Positions 9,101 through 18,360 of a stretch of DNA of 64,000 bases are shown here, piece by piece; the first letter of the stretch is position 1, and each line of letters opens with the position of its first letter. The position numbers were made by a program, and so were the translations under genes. The DNA is taken from positions 15,042,001 to 15,106,000 of the forward strand of contig NC_086192.1 in the NCBI RefSeq assembly GCF_023053635.1, read 5' to 3'. Origin of the DNA: Elgaria multicarinata webbii. Its lineage: Eukaryota > Chordata > Lepidosauria > Squamata > Anguidae. The notes beneath the pieces were generated by a model that saw nothing but the letters and a program-made list of their open reading frames with translations, searched no databases and was not told the origin of the DNA.

Positions 9101-12038
9101 GCACCCCAGCTAAGGGGGCATGACTCAAGAGCCATTCATAGAGTTGGCCACCCCAACAAACTGAGCTCATTTCACAACATTGATTACCCATTAATTGGTA
9201 TCCGTTGTCCCTCTGTAATTACTAGTGTATTCCCTACCGAACATAAGAACATCAGAAGAGCCCTGATGCTGGATCAGACTGAGGGTCCATCTAGTCCAGC
9301 ACTCTGTTCACACACTGGCCGACCAGCTGTCAACCACAAACTCACAAGTAGGACACAGGTCCAACAGCACCCTCCCACCCATGTTCCCCAGCAGCAGGTG
9401 TATACAGGCTTATTGCCTCAGATACTGGAGGTAGCACATAACCATCAAGGGCTAGTAGCCATGGATAGCCTTCTCCTCCAGGAACTTATCCAACCCCTTT
9501 TTCAAGCCATCCAAATTGATGGCCATCACTACATCGTATGGTAGTGAATTCCATAGTTTAACTCTGCACTGTGTGAAGGGGGATTTCCTTTGATCTGTCC
9601 TGAATCTCCCGCCAGTCAGCTTCATGAGATGACCCCAGTTGGGTTCTAGTATTATGGGAGTGGGAGAAAACACCCTCCACACCCTCCACAGAGGGCTGCC
9701 ATTTCTCCATGTTGCACAGCATCACAGCATTCTGGGTCTAGCTTTAGTAGAAACCCTTGGTGGAGAACCAGCTAAGATGTTCCTTACTACTATGAGAGGA
9801 GATGCCTGGACCGGAGCACCAATCAGGGAAGGAGAAGGAACACAAAACAAGAGTGGACTTCAAAGGGTTTTGGGGTATATGTGGGATGATCCTGTAGATG
9901 AGGTAATCTGGAGGGAAGGGGTGGAGTCAAGAGAAGTGGGTAGGGCCTCTGGAGACTGTGAGGTCCATCACCCCTGACTGAACTTGTAATCTAACACACT
10001 TTAATTTGAATTTGAGGGAAATCGGGTGAGCTTATGTATATGTTGGCAGGCTGTTTCCAGAGCAACTTTCCCCAACCTCCAGTACTGGCAGCTGGGGATG
10101 ATGGGTGTTGGAATCACAGAATAGTAGAGTTGGAAGGGGCCTATAAGGCCATTGAGTCCAACCCCTTGCTCAATGCAGGGATCCACCCTAAAGCACACCT
10201 GACAGATGCTTGTCCAGCTGCCTCTGGAAGGCCTCTAGTGTGGGAGAGCCCACCACCTCCCTAGGTCACTGGTTCCATTGTCGTACTGCTCTAACAGTCA
10301 GGAAGTTTTTCCTGGTGTCCAGCCGGAATCTGGCTTCCTGTCACTTGAGCCTGTTATTCTGTGTCCTGCACTCTGGGAGGATGGAGAAGAGATCCTAGCC
10401 CTGCTCTCTGTGACAACCTTTCAAGTATTTGAAGAGTGCTATCACATCTCCCCTCAATCTTCTCTTCTCCAGATGTGATGGATCAAACACATCTGGCCGG
10501 CCCCTGGTTGGGGAAGGCTGCTCTGGGTGCAAATTGCCCATCTAACTAACCCCTAACCTCTCTTTTCTTCCAGCTTTAATTCTCCAGCGCATTGAGCAGA
10601 AACGCGAGTGCTGTTAACACATTCACCCTCTGTTGTTCTAGCTGGCTAATCCAGGACTAACAACTCGGGGGGGCGGGCGGGGGGCGCACCTTCAGCACTG
10701 AGGGTGTCCTAGTTTGGAGGAGAGGGCCTGGTGAGGGTTTAGCAGCCCAGGCTGAACAAAATCAGTAGAAGCTCTGGGATACCTCTGGAATACGGTGCCC
10801 ATTCCAATGGGGCTTTCCCTAGATTTCACGCTGCCCCTATTCTCCCCTGTTCACATAAGGCAACAACCAATTTTGAACATCTGCATGCACAAGGTGGTGT
10901 GTTTTTAAACCAACATCTGAGATATTAGCACACACTGTTGGGGCATGCTGGGATTTGTAGGACTATTTTCTGTCTAAACATGCATAGGATTGCAGGGCTT
11001 TTTCTCTGTCTAAACATGCATAGGATTGTAGGACTTTTTCTCTGTCTAAACATGCATAGGATTGTAGGGCTTTTTCTCTCTCTAAACATGCATAGAATTG
11101 TAGGACTTCTTTTCTGTCTAATGCATAGGATTGTAGGGCTTTTTCGCTCTCTAAACATGCATAGGATTGTAGGACTTCTTTTCTGTCTAAACATGCGTAG
11201 ATTGTAGGGCTTTCTCTCTCTCTAAACATGCATAGGATTGTAGGGCTTTCTCTCTCTCTAAACATGCATAGGATTGTAGGACTTCTTTTCTGTCTAAACA
11301 TGCATCCTACCCACACTTCCCAAAAAATTAACATTAGCTCATTTATCAGCCTTCCGTCCCTCTGATTGCAGATGGACTTTTGCCTTGCATGAACTTTATT
11401 AGTTCTATATGCTCATTTGTCATCTATTTTTTTTTAAAGTAGGGCTGGGTTTTTTGTTTGTTTTAGAAATGCCCATCCCATTTGGGGACTTCATTGTCCT
11501 CATGACGTCATGGTCATCAGCCAATCAGTGCTATGCATAAACAGCCTTTGTCCATTGGAGAGTCAAGCTCTTGTTAAAAGCTGGAGCTGTTGTGATTCTA
11601 CAACAATGCAGGGGAAATATTGCATCCCACATGGAATTCAGCTCCAAGAGAGGTTTTGGCTCTCCTGCTGGTTTTTTTGCAAATTTGGCTGTCACCCTGC
11701 CCCTACATCCTTTTAAAAAGTCCTGCCTCCCTCCAGATCTGCTCACTTCCACCCTCAGTGCTGAAATCGGGGCCTTCCCCCACGTCAAACCCGGTTCAGG
11801 TTGTGCCACCACTGCCAGCTGTTAACGGGATTTCTCTTTTGCTTCCAGCGCCCGCAAGCGCCCGATCCCTTACTACCGCCCCAGCCCGTCCTCTTCCAGC
11901 TCGCTTACCAGCTCCTCGTACAGCCGCAGCCGCAGCCGCAGTTACGAGAGCTACAGCAGCAGCCGCAGCCAGACACATAGCCACAGCCGCAGCCCAAGTT
12001 ACAACAGCCGGAGCAGTTCCGAGAGCACCGGGTTTTGA
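3855..12038 (+). CDS. SRRM3: SRRM3, last four coding exons (3' part of the gene)
   Basis: Serine/arginine repetitive matrix protein 3 is a nuclear SR-related splicing factor that, with SRRM4, promotes inclusion of very short neuronal exons. Four exons join in frame: 3855-4198, 6793-7008, 7757-7894 and 11849-12038 (888 nt, 295 residues plus TGA). Every junction has AG at the acceptor and GT at the donor, and all three internal junctions share the same phase (two bases left, one base supplied by the next exon). The product is rich in Ser, Arg and His and ends in the eMIC domain, with RRRSRSYSPIRKRRRDSPSF followed by RRITSARKRPIPYYRPSPSSS, the signature shared by SRRM3 and SRRM4. SRRM3 is preferred over SRRM4 because HSPB1 and YWHAG follow in the known order. 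Upstream exons, including the cwf21-type N-terminus, lie outside the window. The reading frame shows no break. Confidence 0.93.
4235..4543 (+). mobile_element. tRNA-headed SINE with BovB-like tail (Sauria-SINE type)
   Basis: The head begins GCCTCGTGTGGCGCAGAGCG with an A box (TGGCGCAGAGCGG) and a B box (GAGTTCGATCCC). The body holds GACTCAGCCTTCCAGCTTCC and GGTCGGTAAAATGAG, typical of Sauria SINEs. The tail (GAAGGCAACGGCGAACCA ... AGTAATGACTCAGTGC, then TTCCTTTCC) resembles the 3' end of BovB, which would supply the retrotransposition machinery. A perfect 12-bp target-site duplication, TACAATGCTCTA, lies at 4223-4234 and 4544-4555. Confidence 0.88.
4559..5196. mobile_element. Non-autonomous hAT transposon with intact ends
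   Basis: 638 bp bounded by 16-bp terminal inverted repeats CAGAGCTTTCCAAACT, perfect at both ends. The flanks are a perfect 8-bp duplication CTCTAGTC (4551-4558 and 5197-5204). CAG termini and 8-bp duplications are hallmarks of the hAT superfamily. No transposase coding is seen inside. It abuts the SINE at 4235-4543. Confidence 0.9.
5710..5812. mobile_element. hAT-type palindromic MITE with perfect 40-bp arms
   Basis: CAGCCTTCCTCAACCTGGGG starts the left arm; the right arm is its exact reverse complement over 40 bp around a 23-bp loop. The flanks ATATAGGG (5702-5709) and TTATAGGG (5813-5820) look like an 8-bp target duplication with one change. CAG...CTG ends fit hAT. Confidence 0.85.
6046..6445 (-). 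mobile_element. L2-type LINE 3' end with (ATT)n tail
   Basis: On the minus strand the sequence ends AAACTGCCCAGAAAGCCTTG and GGCTATGGGGC and then runs into an ATT microsatellite (6046-6106). This is the tail seen on L2-like LINEs throughout the window. Confidence 0.7.
6793..7008 (+). CDS. SRRM3: SRRM3 exon B (RS-rich)
   Basis: This 216-nt exon starts after TCCACCAG and ends before GTGAGG. In the frame inherited from the previous exon it encodes a dense RS region: TSKERHHRGR, then HSRHNSDRRKSLSRSSS, SSSRSPSKSRSRSREK and RSARSRTRSGSQKK. A longer open frame also crosses the exon, but that frame is not the one carried over from the neighbouring exons. RS stretches of this kind bind other SR proteins and direct the protein to nuclear speckles; this is known for the family and is not visible in the sequence. 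Confidence 0.88.
7060..7335. repeat. GC-rich low-complexity repeat with CGAATC/GAGGC motifs
   Basis: Follows SRRM3 exon B by about 50 bp. It is dense in GAATC, CCTCGG and GAGGC words beginning GGGCTGTGCACCGCCTCGG. I take it as a degenerate member of the squamate GGGATGTGCAC-type repeat; it is not coding in the SRRM3 frame. Confidence 0.4.
7757..7894 (+). CDS. SRRM3: SRRM3 exon C (start of the eMIC domain)
   Basis: This 138-nt exon lies between TTCACCTAG and GTAAAC. It encodes REKDNEPRTRHSDTEPTRA, then RRRSRSYSPIRKRRRDSPSF and MEPRRIT. The SYSPIRKRRRDSPS core followed by an RRIT segment is the first half of the eMIC domain, which is known to be necessary and sufficient for microexon activation by SRRM3/4. 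It joins exon D in phase. Confidence 0.92.
8196..8268 (-). mobile_element. L2-type LINE tail
   Basis: (TTTA)n followed by ACTGCCCAATAGCCGAAGCT and CTCTGGG, the minus-strand form of the common L2 3' end. Confidence 0.65.
9241..9669 (-). mobile_element. CR1/L3-like LINE, 3' fragment with ORF2 C-terminus
   Basis: On the minus strand it encodes FTQCRVKLWNSLPYDVVMAI, then NLDGLKKGLDKFLEEK, the C-terminus of a CR1/L3-type reverse transcriptase, followed by a 3' UTR ending in the form of TCTGATGTTCTTATG. This is a different subfamily from the ATTCTATG-tailed CR1 copies. 5'-truncated. Confidence 0.8.
10060..10530. mobile_element. Palindromic hAT-type MITE split by a CR1 insertion
   Basis: The left part, CTTTCCCCAACCTCC ... 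GGGGATGATGGGTGTTG, and the right part, ACACATCTGG ... GTTGGGGAAGGCTG, are the two sides of the MITE also seen at 5710, separated by a CR1 at 10111-10472. Confidence 0.65.
10111..10472 (-). mobile_element. CR1 LINE, 5'-truncated 3' end
   Basis: The plus strand begins GAATCACAGAATAGTAGAGT, the complement of the CR1 (ATTCTATG)n terminus. The minus strand encodes the end of CR1 ORF2. It inserted into a palindromic MITE. Confidence 0.88.
10951..11305 (+). repeat. 35-bp minisatellite, array 1 (about 10 units)
   Basis: Units contain GTCTAAACATGCATAGGATT and GTAGGRCTTYTTTCT with period 35-37. Just before it, GGGGCATGCTGGGATTTGTAGG looks like the central part of a palindromic MITE. The same unit forms arrays at 22,445 (reverse) and 30,240. 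Confidence 0.92.
11503..11525. promoter_or_regulatory. CRE (TGACGTCA) next to a CCAAT box
   Basis: A perfect palindromic CRE at 11503-11510 lies about 10 bp from CCAAT (AGCCAATCAG) in the last SRRM3 intron, some 340 bp before the eMIC-terminal exon. The pairing is promoter- or enhancer-like. Chance is possible and no transcript start is implied. Confidence 0.35.
11849..12038 (+). CDS. SRRM3: SRRM3 terminal coding exon (eMIC second half, stop)
   Basis: The acceptor is TTTTGCTTCCAG. The exon encodes SARKRPIPYYRPSPSSS, a Ser/Tyr/Arg tail (SYSRSRSRSYESYSSSRS, then SPSYNSRSSSESTGF) and a TGA stop at 12036-12038. KRPIPYYRPSPSS is the most conserved part of the eMIC domain. The intron in front is about 3.95 kb and repeat-rich, holding a CR1 and a 35-bp minisatellite. 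Another in-frame TGA lies 24 nt after the first. Confidence 0.92.
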
Positions 12039-12287
12039 GCGCCAAACGCTCAGTCGCCGGAGTGAGCCGGCCCGTCCCGCTCTCCCGTGCCGGACTCCCT
12101 CCTCTTCCCACCTAGGCATGCCCAACTTAATTCCTCACCGAGCACCAGTCTCTGTTCCTTCTCCGCCTCTCATCCGGAGTCTCATCTTTGCGTCTCTGGA
12201 GATGATGGAGCGTGTTCCCCTACGTCAGGGCCTGGTAGCTGGTCCAATCACGAGTCTGGAAAATCTTCAGGGAGGGCCCAGTGGGGA

Positions 12288-12650
12288 AAAACCGCCGAGT
12301 CACCCAGTAGAAACGCAGCGTTGCCGGGAGAACCCGCTGAGTCACCCGTTAGAAACGCAGTGTCGTCAGGAGAACCCGCCGAGTCACCCATTAGAAACGC
12401 TGCATCGTCGGGAGAACCCGCCGAGTCACCTGTTAGAAACGCAGCGTCGTCGGGAGAACCCGCTGAGTCACCCGTTCGAAACGCAGCGTCGTCAGGAGAA
12501 ACCGCCGAGTCACCCGTTCGAAACGCAGCGTCGTCGGGAGAAACCGCCGAGTCACCCGTTCGAAACTCAGCGTCGTCGGGAGAAACCGCCAAGTCACCCG
12601 TTCGAAACGCAGCGTCGTCGGGAGAAACCGCAAAGTCACCTGTTAGAAAT
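12288..12650 (+). repeat. 42-bp minisatellite, nine copies, in SRRM3 3' UTR
   Basis: The marker GAGTCACC (AAGTCACC in the last copies) recurs at 12297, 12339, 12381, 12423, 12465, 12507, 12549, 12591 and 12633, an exact 42-bp period. Units hold several CpGs (TTCGAAACGC, AGCGTCGTCGGG). Because 42 is a multiple of three, the array is open in more than one frame on both strands. In the SRRM3 frame it reads as a 14-residue repeat near SGEPAESPVRNAAS, but two stops separate it from the SRRM3 coding sequence. Confidence 0.95.
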
Positions 12651-13247
12651 CTGTCCGAGATTTTCCCAGCAATGTTCCAGAGACCTGGCTGCTGCTTGAA
12701 TTACATAGAGGAGAGGCGTGATGGACTCTTTTTTAAAAAAACAAAACAAAAATTCTTCTAGTTTCTAGTGACAAAGGAAGGGGAGGGGTCTCCAGGGGGA
12801 ACAACGCATTTAGGTTCAGTGAAATGCACAGAGCCAATGAACAAAGGTCAATGCCACTGGATGACTTTGGACACCAGGAACAAAAATGATGGTGGTGGAC
12901 ATGTCCTCTTGAATTTTTTGCTTTCTCTTTTCTTTCCTGAACAAACAGCTCATGGGAGCTGCGACTTCCTCGGGTTGGAGTTTTTAATTTATTTGGTGCA
13001 TTTATTTATTTCGGTTCCAGCACCAGCTGGAGAAGCTCGCGTTTAATTTATTTGGGGGCGGGGGCGGAAAAGAGTGGGTGGGGTGGGAGCACAATTATGG
13101 GGTGTTTATAGGAAGAAAACCCTGGATGAAAGCTAAGGGTCAGGATAAGTGAGTTGCGGAGAGTGGAGGCAAGTGAGCAAGCAGAAAGGAAGGAAGGGGA
13201 AAAAAGATAGAAAGAAAGAAAGAAAGAAAGAGACTTGATCTCCTTCA

Positions 13248-13253
13248 ATAAAA
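13248..13253 (+). terminator. SRRM3: Candidate SRRM3 poly(A) signal AATAAA
   Basis: Canonical hexamer about 1.2 kb after the SRRM3 stop, followed by a short A-rich stretch. A second hexamer at 15455-15460 is an alternative distal site. No cleavage evidence is visible. Confidence 0.4.
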
Positions 13254-14029
13254 AAGGATGCAAGGATTAATGTTGGATTATCTGCTTCTGAACAGAATCC
13301 ATCTGTATGGACCACAATTCAATTGCTAGAACACCAATAATCATCCATTGCCACTAAACAAATCCCACTGCTGCCACCTGCAGAAGGTCTCAGACTCACT
13401 TCAAGGGATCACGTGGCAGGTGACAGAGAGACCATTCTTGGCCGGAGATTTTGAAAAGCTGCTAGCAGCCAGAGTAGAGCATAGACGGAGCAACAGCCTG
13501 ACCTGATGTACAGGCCCTGACCGACGCCCTGCATCCGACAGCTGTTGGGTCTTAAGAAGAGGTGGGCTATCAACTCGATGCGGTACAAGGCACTGCTTGG
13601 TAGGAATAGAAATCTAGCTACTTTCGGCTGCTGAGGACTTGGGTTCCTGGTTCTTGCATCTTCTGTGAGGAAGATGAGAGACAGAGACAGAGATCCTAGT
13701 CCCAAATGCAAACTGTGGTTCTGCAGCGGGTTCTAGTCTAACATGGCCCATTTCTGTGCAAACAGATACCGCAACGGGATTGTTCGCCTTTCATTCAAGT
13801 CCAAACATCTGCCAGGCAGGGACAAGGCCCCTTAGCCTGTTTCTCTACAACTGGATAGCACAGCAGGACAGGTTTTAGGGTGGGGGTCAAAACTTAGTGC
13901 TTCTAAACGAAGCACCCTTCCTCCCCAAGTGAAGTTCGGGATGTGAGTCACTTGATCTGTATCACTAGCCCACGGCTGAGTTGGGTCATGGCTTTACCTC
14001 ATTGTGCTGTAGTCACCACAGGAGGGGGA

Positions 14030-14031
<2 letters not shown>

Positions 14032-14072
<41 letters not shown>
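14032..14072. repeat. (GA)n microsatellite
   Basis: About 20 GA units. Confidence 0.9.
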
Positions 14073-14075
<3 letters not shown>

Positions 14076-15674
14076 GGTACCCGAGGCATCCTTGGAAAAA
14101 CCTAACTCTCCTTCTATCAGGGGCCAGACATAAATATGGTGATGGTAAAAATGTACATCATGAGGACTAGCGCCCTGGCAAGGCGTGCACTATAATGGCA
14201 GGATGGAGGGATGAAAAGAAACCCTGCTGGGAGGCGTCATTCACTAACTAGCGTAGTAAGGACAAAATTGTGGTTCTCCGGCGTCCTTGGAAGTCTGCCT
14301 CGATCCCCGCTCCATGGAGGTGAGAGGGAGTTGTCACCCACAGATTAGTTTAGCTTCCCCTTCCAAACATTGAAGCTAACGATGGGACTGGGATTCATAC
14401 CAAGCGACGTGCGCATTTTGCCTCGTTGAGGGAGTAGTACGGCTGGAAGCTCACGGAAATCCCAGCCATTTCTTTTGTCACTTCCCGTGGGAATTCAGGT
14501 GCTGTGAGACGTTCTCCAATTCCTTAGGACCAGGCTGCCAAATCAAAATCCGGCAATGTGAAAGCCAAAATTGAACCTCTAAAGGGAATTGTGGAGTCCT
14601 GGTGTGGAAATATAGGAGCGGACAGAGAGAGAGAGAGAGAGAAAACGGCCAACAGAAGTCAACGCACCCATTATCGATATGATATTTTGGGGCACCAAAC
14701 TCAGACGATTCTTCCCATGACATTATGAACTTGGATGATTCTTCCCATGGCAACGCTGGATCTGGGAGGATTATGAAGCAGAATGGTCATCTTTGTTTTC
14801 AGGGCCGTGAACGGACAGGAGGTGTGTTAGGACAAAAGGCCGCTTTACCAACAGTAGACTCCTGCCCCATTGATCCAACCAAGGCAGAAGGTCAAGCTAG
14901 GAATCTGTTAGACCAGGCCTGGCCAGCTTAGAGGCTTTGTACTGTTAAAAGGACCTCCGAATTGCGGGACAATGTCCTGTCCGGTTGTTTACATGCCTAC
15001 CAGTTTTGTAAGCACTTGAGGACATTGGTCAAAACCCCTCTTTTATCTCTTGGACAAACTCTCACATGCAATCACCACCTCTGCGTTGCTGGGCTCACCA
15101 AAGGCGACTCAGCAACGTCTGACCCTGATTTCATGGGACACCCGTCTCCAAAGGAACTCCACCAGGGGGTTGCAATGTTGGCTTCTCTTCCCACCTGCCT
15201 ATCAACCTCGTTTTCCGGCTCCGGAGAAGGAAAAACACAACCAGCCATGATGAAGAGAGAAAGACGTTGCATCAGGGAAAAATTTCAGTCTTCCTAGCAT
15301 TCTTTCCTAGTCTCTGCAAGAGAAAGCGAACCGGAACAAATAATTCTGTAGAAAAACTTTCTCTCTCTCTCTGTCTCTCTCTCTGTCTCTCTCAATTCCT
15401 TCCTTCCTTTGGACTGTGAGTTAAGCTGTAGATTCAATGAGCTGGTTCAGTTATAATAAAATATACAATATATATATATATATTGTAATGGAATCTCTTT
15501 GGTGAAGTATAATCTGCTTTGATGATGATGATGATGATGATGACGACGACGGAGGAGGAGGAGGGGAGCAAAGACTGCATCTCAGTGGAAGAACATCTAT
15601 TTTGTGTGCCGAATTTTCCAGATTCATTCCCTGGCATCTCCACGTAGGGCTAAGGGAATGGGATTTCTCTCTGA

Positions 15675-15960
15675 AAGCCTGGAGAGTAACTGCTTGTCAG
15701 CATAGACAATCTTGAGATAGAGGCCTGACTTGGAATATGGTAGCTTCCTGCGTTCCTCTTTTAATTTGCCCTTCAGTCAAGACAATGAGGGCTGGAATCT
15801 TACTTTATTTTTAGGGGAAGGATTGTAGCTCAGTGGTACAGCATGGGTATTACATGCAAAAGATCCCAGCTTCAACACTCAACATCTCCAGACAGAGTTG
15901 CAGGAGGGGGAGGGGCTGTCTGAAACCCCACAGACCAGCTGCTACTTCATGTAGACCAAT
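15675..15960 (+). mobile_element. tRNA-derived SINE pieces (tail of one copy, head of another)
   Basis: At 15675-15757, GTCAGCATAGACAATCTTG ... GGTAGCTTCCTGCGTTCCT matches the tail of a common squamate SINE. At 15815-15960 a second copy starts with a tRNA-like head: A box TAGCTCAGTGGTA, ACATGCAAAAGATCCCAG and a decayed B box, then GAAACCCCACAGACCAGCTG. Confidence 0.6.
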
Positions 15961-16205
15961 GGTGGGTAATATGTGGCCCTCTAGAAGTTTGGCCCTACAA
16001 CTCCAATCAGCCCAGGACGTTATGGGCACACTAGAGGCCTTCAAGAGGCAGCTGGACAACCACTTGTCAGGGATGCTTTAGGGTGGATTCCTGCATTGAG
16101 CAGGGGGTTGGACTCGATGGCCTCAGAGGCCCCTTCCAACTCTGCTGTTCTATGATTCTATGATTCTCTGAGGAGTGTTGGGAGCTGTAGGCCAAAACAT
16201 CTGGG
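15955..16205. mobile_element. Palindromic MITE split by CR1
   Basis: GTGGCCCTCTAGAAGTTTGG ... CTCCAATCAGCCCAGGA on the left and AGGAGTGTTGGGAGCTG with CCAAAACATCTGGGA on the right are two halves of the CAG...CTG MITE, interrupted by a CR1 at 16027-16167. Confidence 0.55.
16027..16167 (+). mobile_element. CR1 LINE, short 3' end
   Basis: From CACACTAGAGGCCTTCAAGA through the stop-region motif GGATGCTTTAGGGTGGATTC to two copies of the 8-bp terminal repeat TCTATGAT. 5'-truncated. Confidence 0.88.
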
Positions 16206-17187
16206 ATAGGGATGTGTAAAATACATTCTGTGTTTCATGATTATCAGGTGCCTTTTGTTCAAAGGAATCAGGATTTTTAAAAATATATATATATATATAT
16301 ATGAATTTGCGCAAATTTGCATGTGCACAAATTCATACTGATGAAAATACGAAAATCCCCCCAAATGTGCAAAAAAACCCACCAAACCCCAACCAACCAA
16401 ATATACATCTTCACATTCTAGCTGCATGAGTTTTTGTGCATGCGCGGCGTCCAAGCGCATCTTGGGAGCTGTGGTTTGGAATTGCGTCGTGTGGCATGTT
16501 TTCACACGGCCCGCCTGTGCAATAATGACACGCGATGTTTACTCGCTGTTGACGATCACCGGTGCAAAGATGGACACACTGAGTTGTCCTCCTCAGAGCC
16601 AACCTGTGACAGTGACCAGCGAAATAGGGGACTGCTTTAAGTCATATTTTGGGGAGTCTAGCTGGTAGGATGACTGAAAAGTTAAGCGGGGTATCTGTGT
16701 ATTACTTTACGCACATGTTCTGAAGCTGTCATCACTTCCAAACTTAACAGCGAATTCGTAATCTATCGATCCAGGCTTGTTACAAAGGTGAACGTTACGA
16801 ACGGATGAGTTTCGGATTACAAAAATCCAAATTACAAAAATTCAGCAGCATCTCCAACTTTAACCATTTGAAATAGCACTGAGAACACCTAAAATTACCC
16901 TCCCCCGGAAAAGCCCTTCTGTTTCTCCGTCAGTCACGGACTGCATCTTCCGTCCTCATCGGAAAGGAACGATTTTTTAAAAATAAAAATAAAAATGAGA
17001 GCGCCCATTTAAACCACAAAACACAAACCAAATGTATCTATAAATAAATGTTTTACAAAATCTGGTACATTAATAATTTGGTGGTGATCTGCTCCACTTA
17101 CCAGAGCGGTGAGATGTGTTGCAGGAGTAATTTGCACTACAGCTAGAATTTCTTAGAAGAAAATGTTCCGAGAACATTTCAGACACG

Positions 17188-17195
17188 TCTCTCTC

Positions 17196-17244
<49 letters not shown>

Positions 17245-17310
17245 GTCTTACACACACACTCTGTCTGTCTGTCATACACACAAACACACACAGACACACA
17301 CACTCCAGAG
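17188..17310. repeat. (TC)n then (CA)n simple repeats
   Basis: TC tract at 17188-17250 followed by imperfect ACACACAC stretches to 17310. Confidence 0.85.
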
Positions 17311-17670
17311 AAGTCCAGTTTGCAGAATTTTCTCTGGATGTCCTTCATATTGTTTTGGTGATGGCTGCCATTTTGTTACCCCAACGCTCCGGAATGACAC
17401 CACAGCTAGATCTATGCATTGACCAAAATACCACCACAGGTCTCGTGGGGTGGGCTACAAGGTACAAATGTGTGAGAGGAATATGGTGCCACCATGACAG
17501 GATCGCATCCACACAACGTGAGGTCTAGGTCTGGCCCAGGTCTTGGGGAGGGGAATGCGTCATGGGAATCAGGGTTGGGAAACTTGGCACAGAGGCCTGA
17601 ATTCAATTTCAGAGAAGTTTTCAGGACCCAGGAGTGGACCTGGCCAAAGACAAAAAGGGTAAGCCACAGC

Positions 17671-18015
17671 GCTTTATTTATTTATTTATTACATTTTTAT
17701 ACCGCCCAATAGCCGAAGCTCTCTGGGCGGTTCACAAATATTAAAACCACAATAAAACAACCAACAGGTTAAAAGAACAAATACAAAATACAGTATCAAA
17801 CGCACAACCAGGATAAAACCACGCAGCAAAATCGATATAAGATTAAAATACAGAGTTAAAACAGTAACATTTAAATTTAAGTTAAAATTAAGTGTTAAAA
17901 TACTGAGAGAATAAAAAGGTCTCCAGCTGGCGACGAAAGGAGTACAGTGTAGGCACCAGGCGGACCTCTCTGGGGAGCTCATTCCACAACCGGGGTGCCA
18001 CAGCGGAGAAGGCCT
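17671..18015 (-). mobile_element. L2-type LINE 3' end
   Basis: (TTTA)n, then TACCGCCCAATAGCCGAAGC and an A-rich 3' UTR. Further in (minus strand) come the words of the L2 ORF end, complement of GGACCTCTCTGGGGAGCTCA and TTCCACAACCGGGG. Confidence 0.75.
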
Positions 18016-18021
18016 AAGCAT

Positions 18022-18307
18022 TTTACTTATTTATTTATTTGCAATATTTATACACCACTCCCCACTGAAAATTTCAGAGCGGTGTACAAGGTAAAATGAA
18101 AACAAAAACAGAATAAAACACTTTAAAATAGATTTTAAAAGATACAAAATGTACCTCCCTCTGTGATTTTAAGGCAGCTTTGAAGACTAGCCTTTTCCAG
18201 CAGGCCTACCCAGATTAATGTAAAATCAAGAATTTTAAAAGTGTGTTGATTCCTGCACTAATGTTGTTCCCCGCCTCGATCCAAAGGGAGAGGCGGGTAA
18301 GAAATAA

Positions 18308-18360
<53 letters not shown>

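Larger units (their letters stand above)
7895..11848 (+). other. SRRM3: SRRM3 last intron
   Basis: About 3.95 kb. It contains a short L2 tail (8,196-8,268), a CR1/L3-like LINE (9,241-9,669), a MITE split by a CR1 (about 10,060-10,530), a 35-bp minisatellite (10,951-11,305) and a CRE/CCAAT pair (11,503-11,525). No exon recognised. Confidence 0.6.
12039..13270 (+). other. SRRM3: SRRM3 3' UTR (proximal form)
   Basis: Non-coding sequence after the SRRM3 stop. It contains a 42-bp minisatellite (12288-12650), a short A-rich run near 12733 and a GAAA-type run near 13207. AATAAA at 13248-13253 is the first canonical poly(A) hexamer after the stop and would give a 3' UTR of about 1.2 kb. A later AATAAA at 15455-15460 could serve a longer form. 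The end is inferred. Confidence 0.45.

Noticed and set aside
10575-10620. Possible extra SRRM3 exon after TCTTTTCTTCCAG
   Set aside because: There is a fair acceptor but no GT donor nearby, and the frame does not continue the RS/eMIC protein.
11620-12699. 359-codon open frame on the plus strand over the SRRM3 terminal exon
   Set aside because: It is in a different frame from SRRM3 and is kept open by the 42-bp array.
15815-15890. tRNA gene
   Set aside because: The A box is good, but the B box and stems are decayed and SINE body sequence follows.
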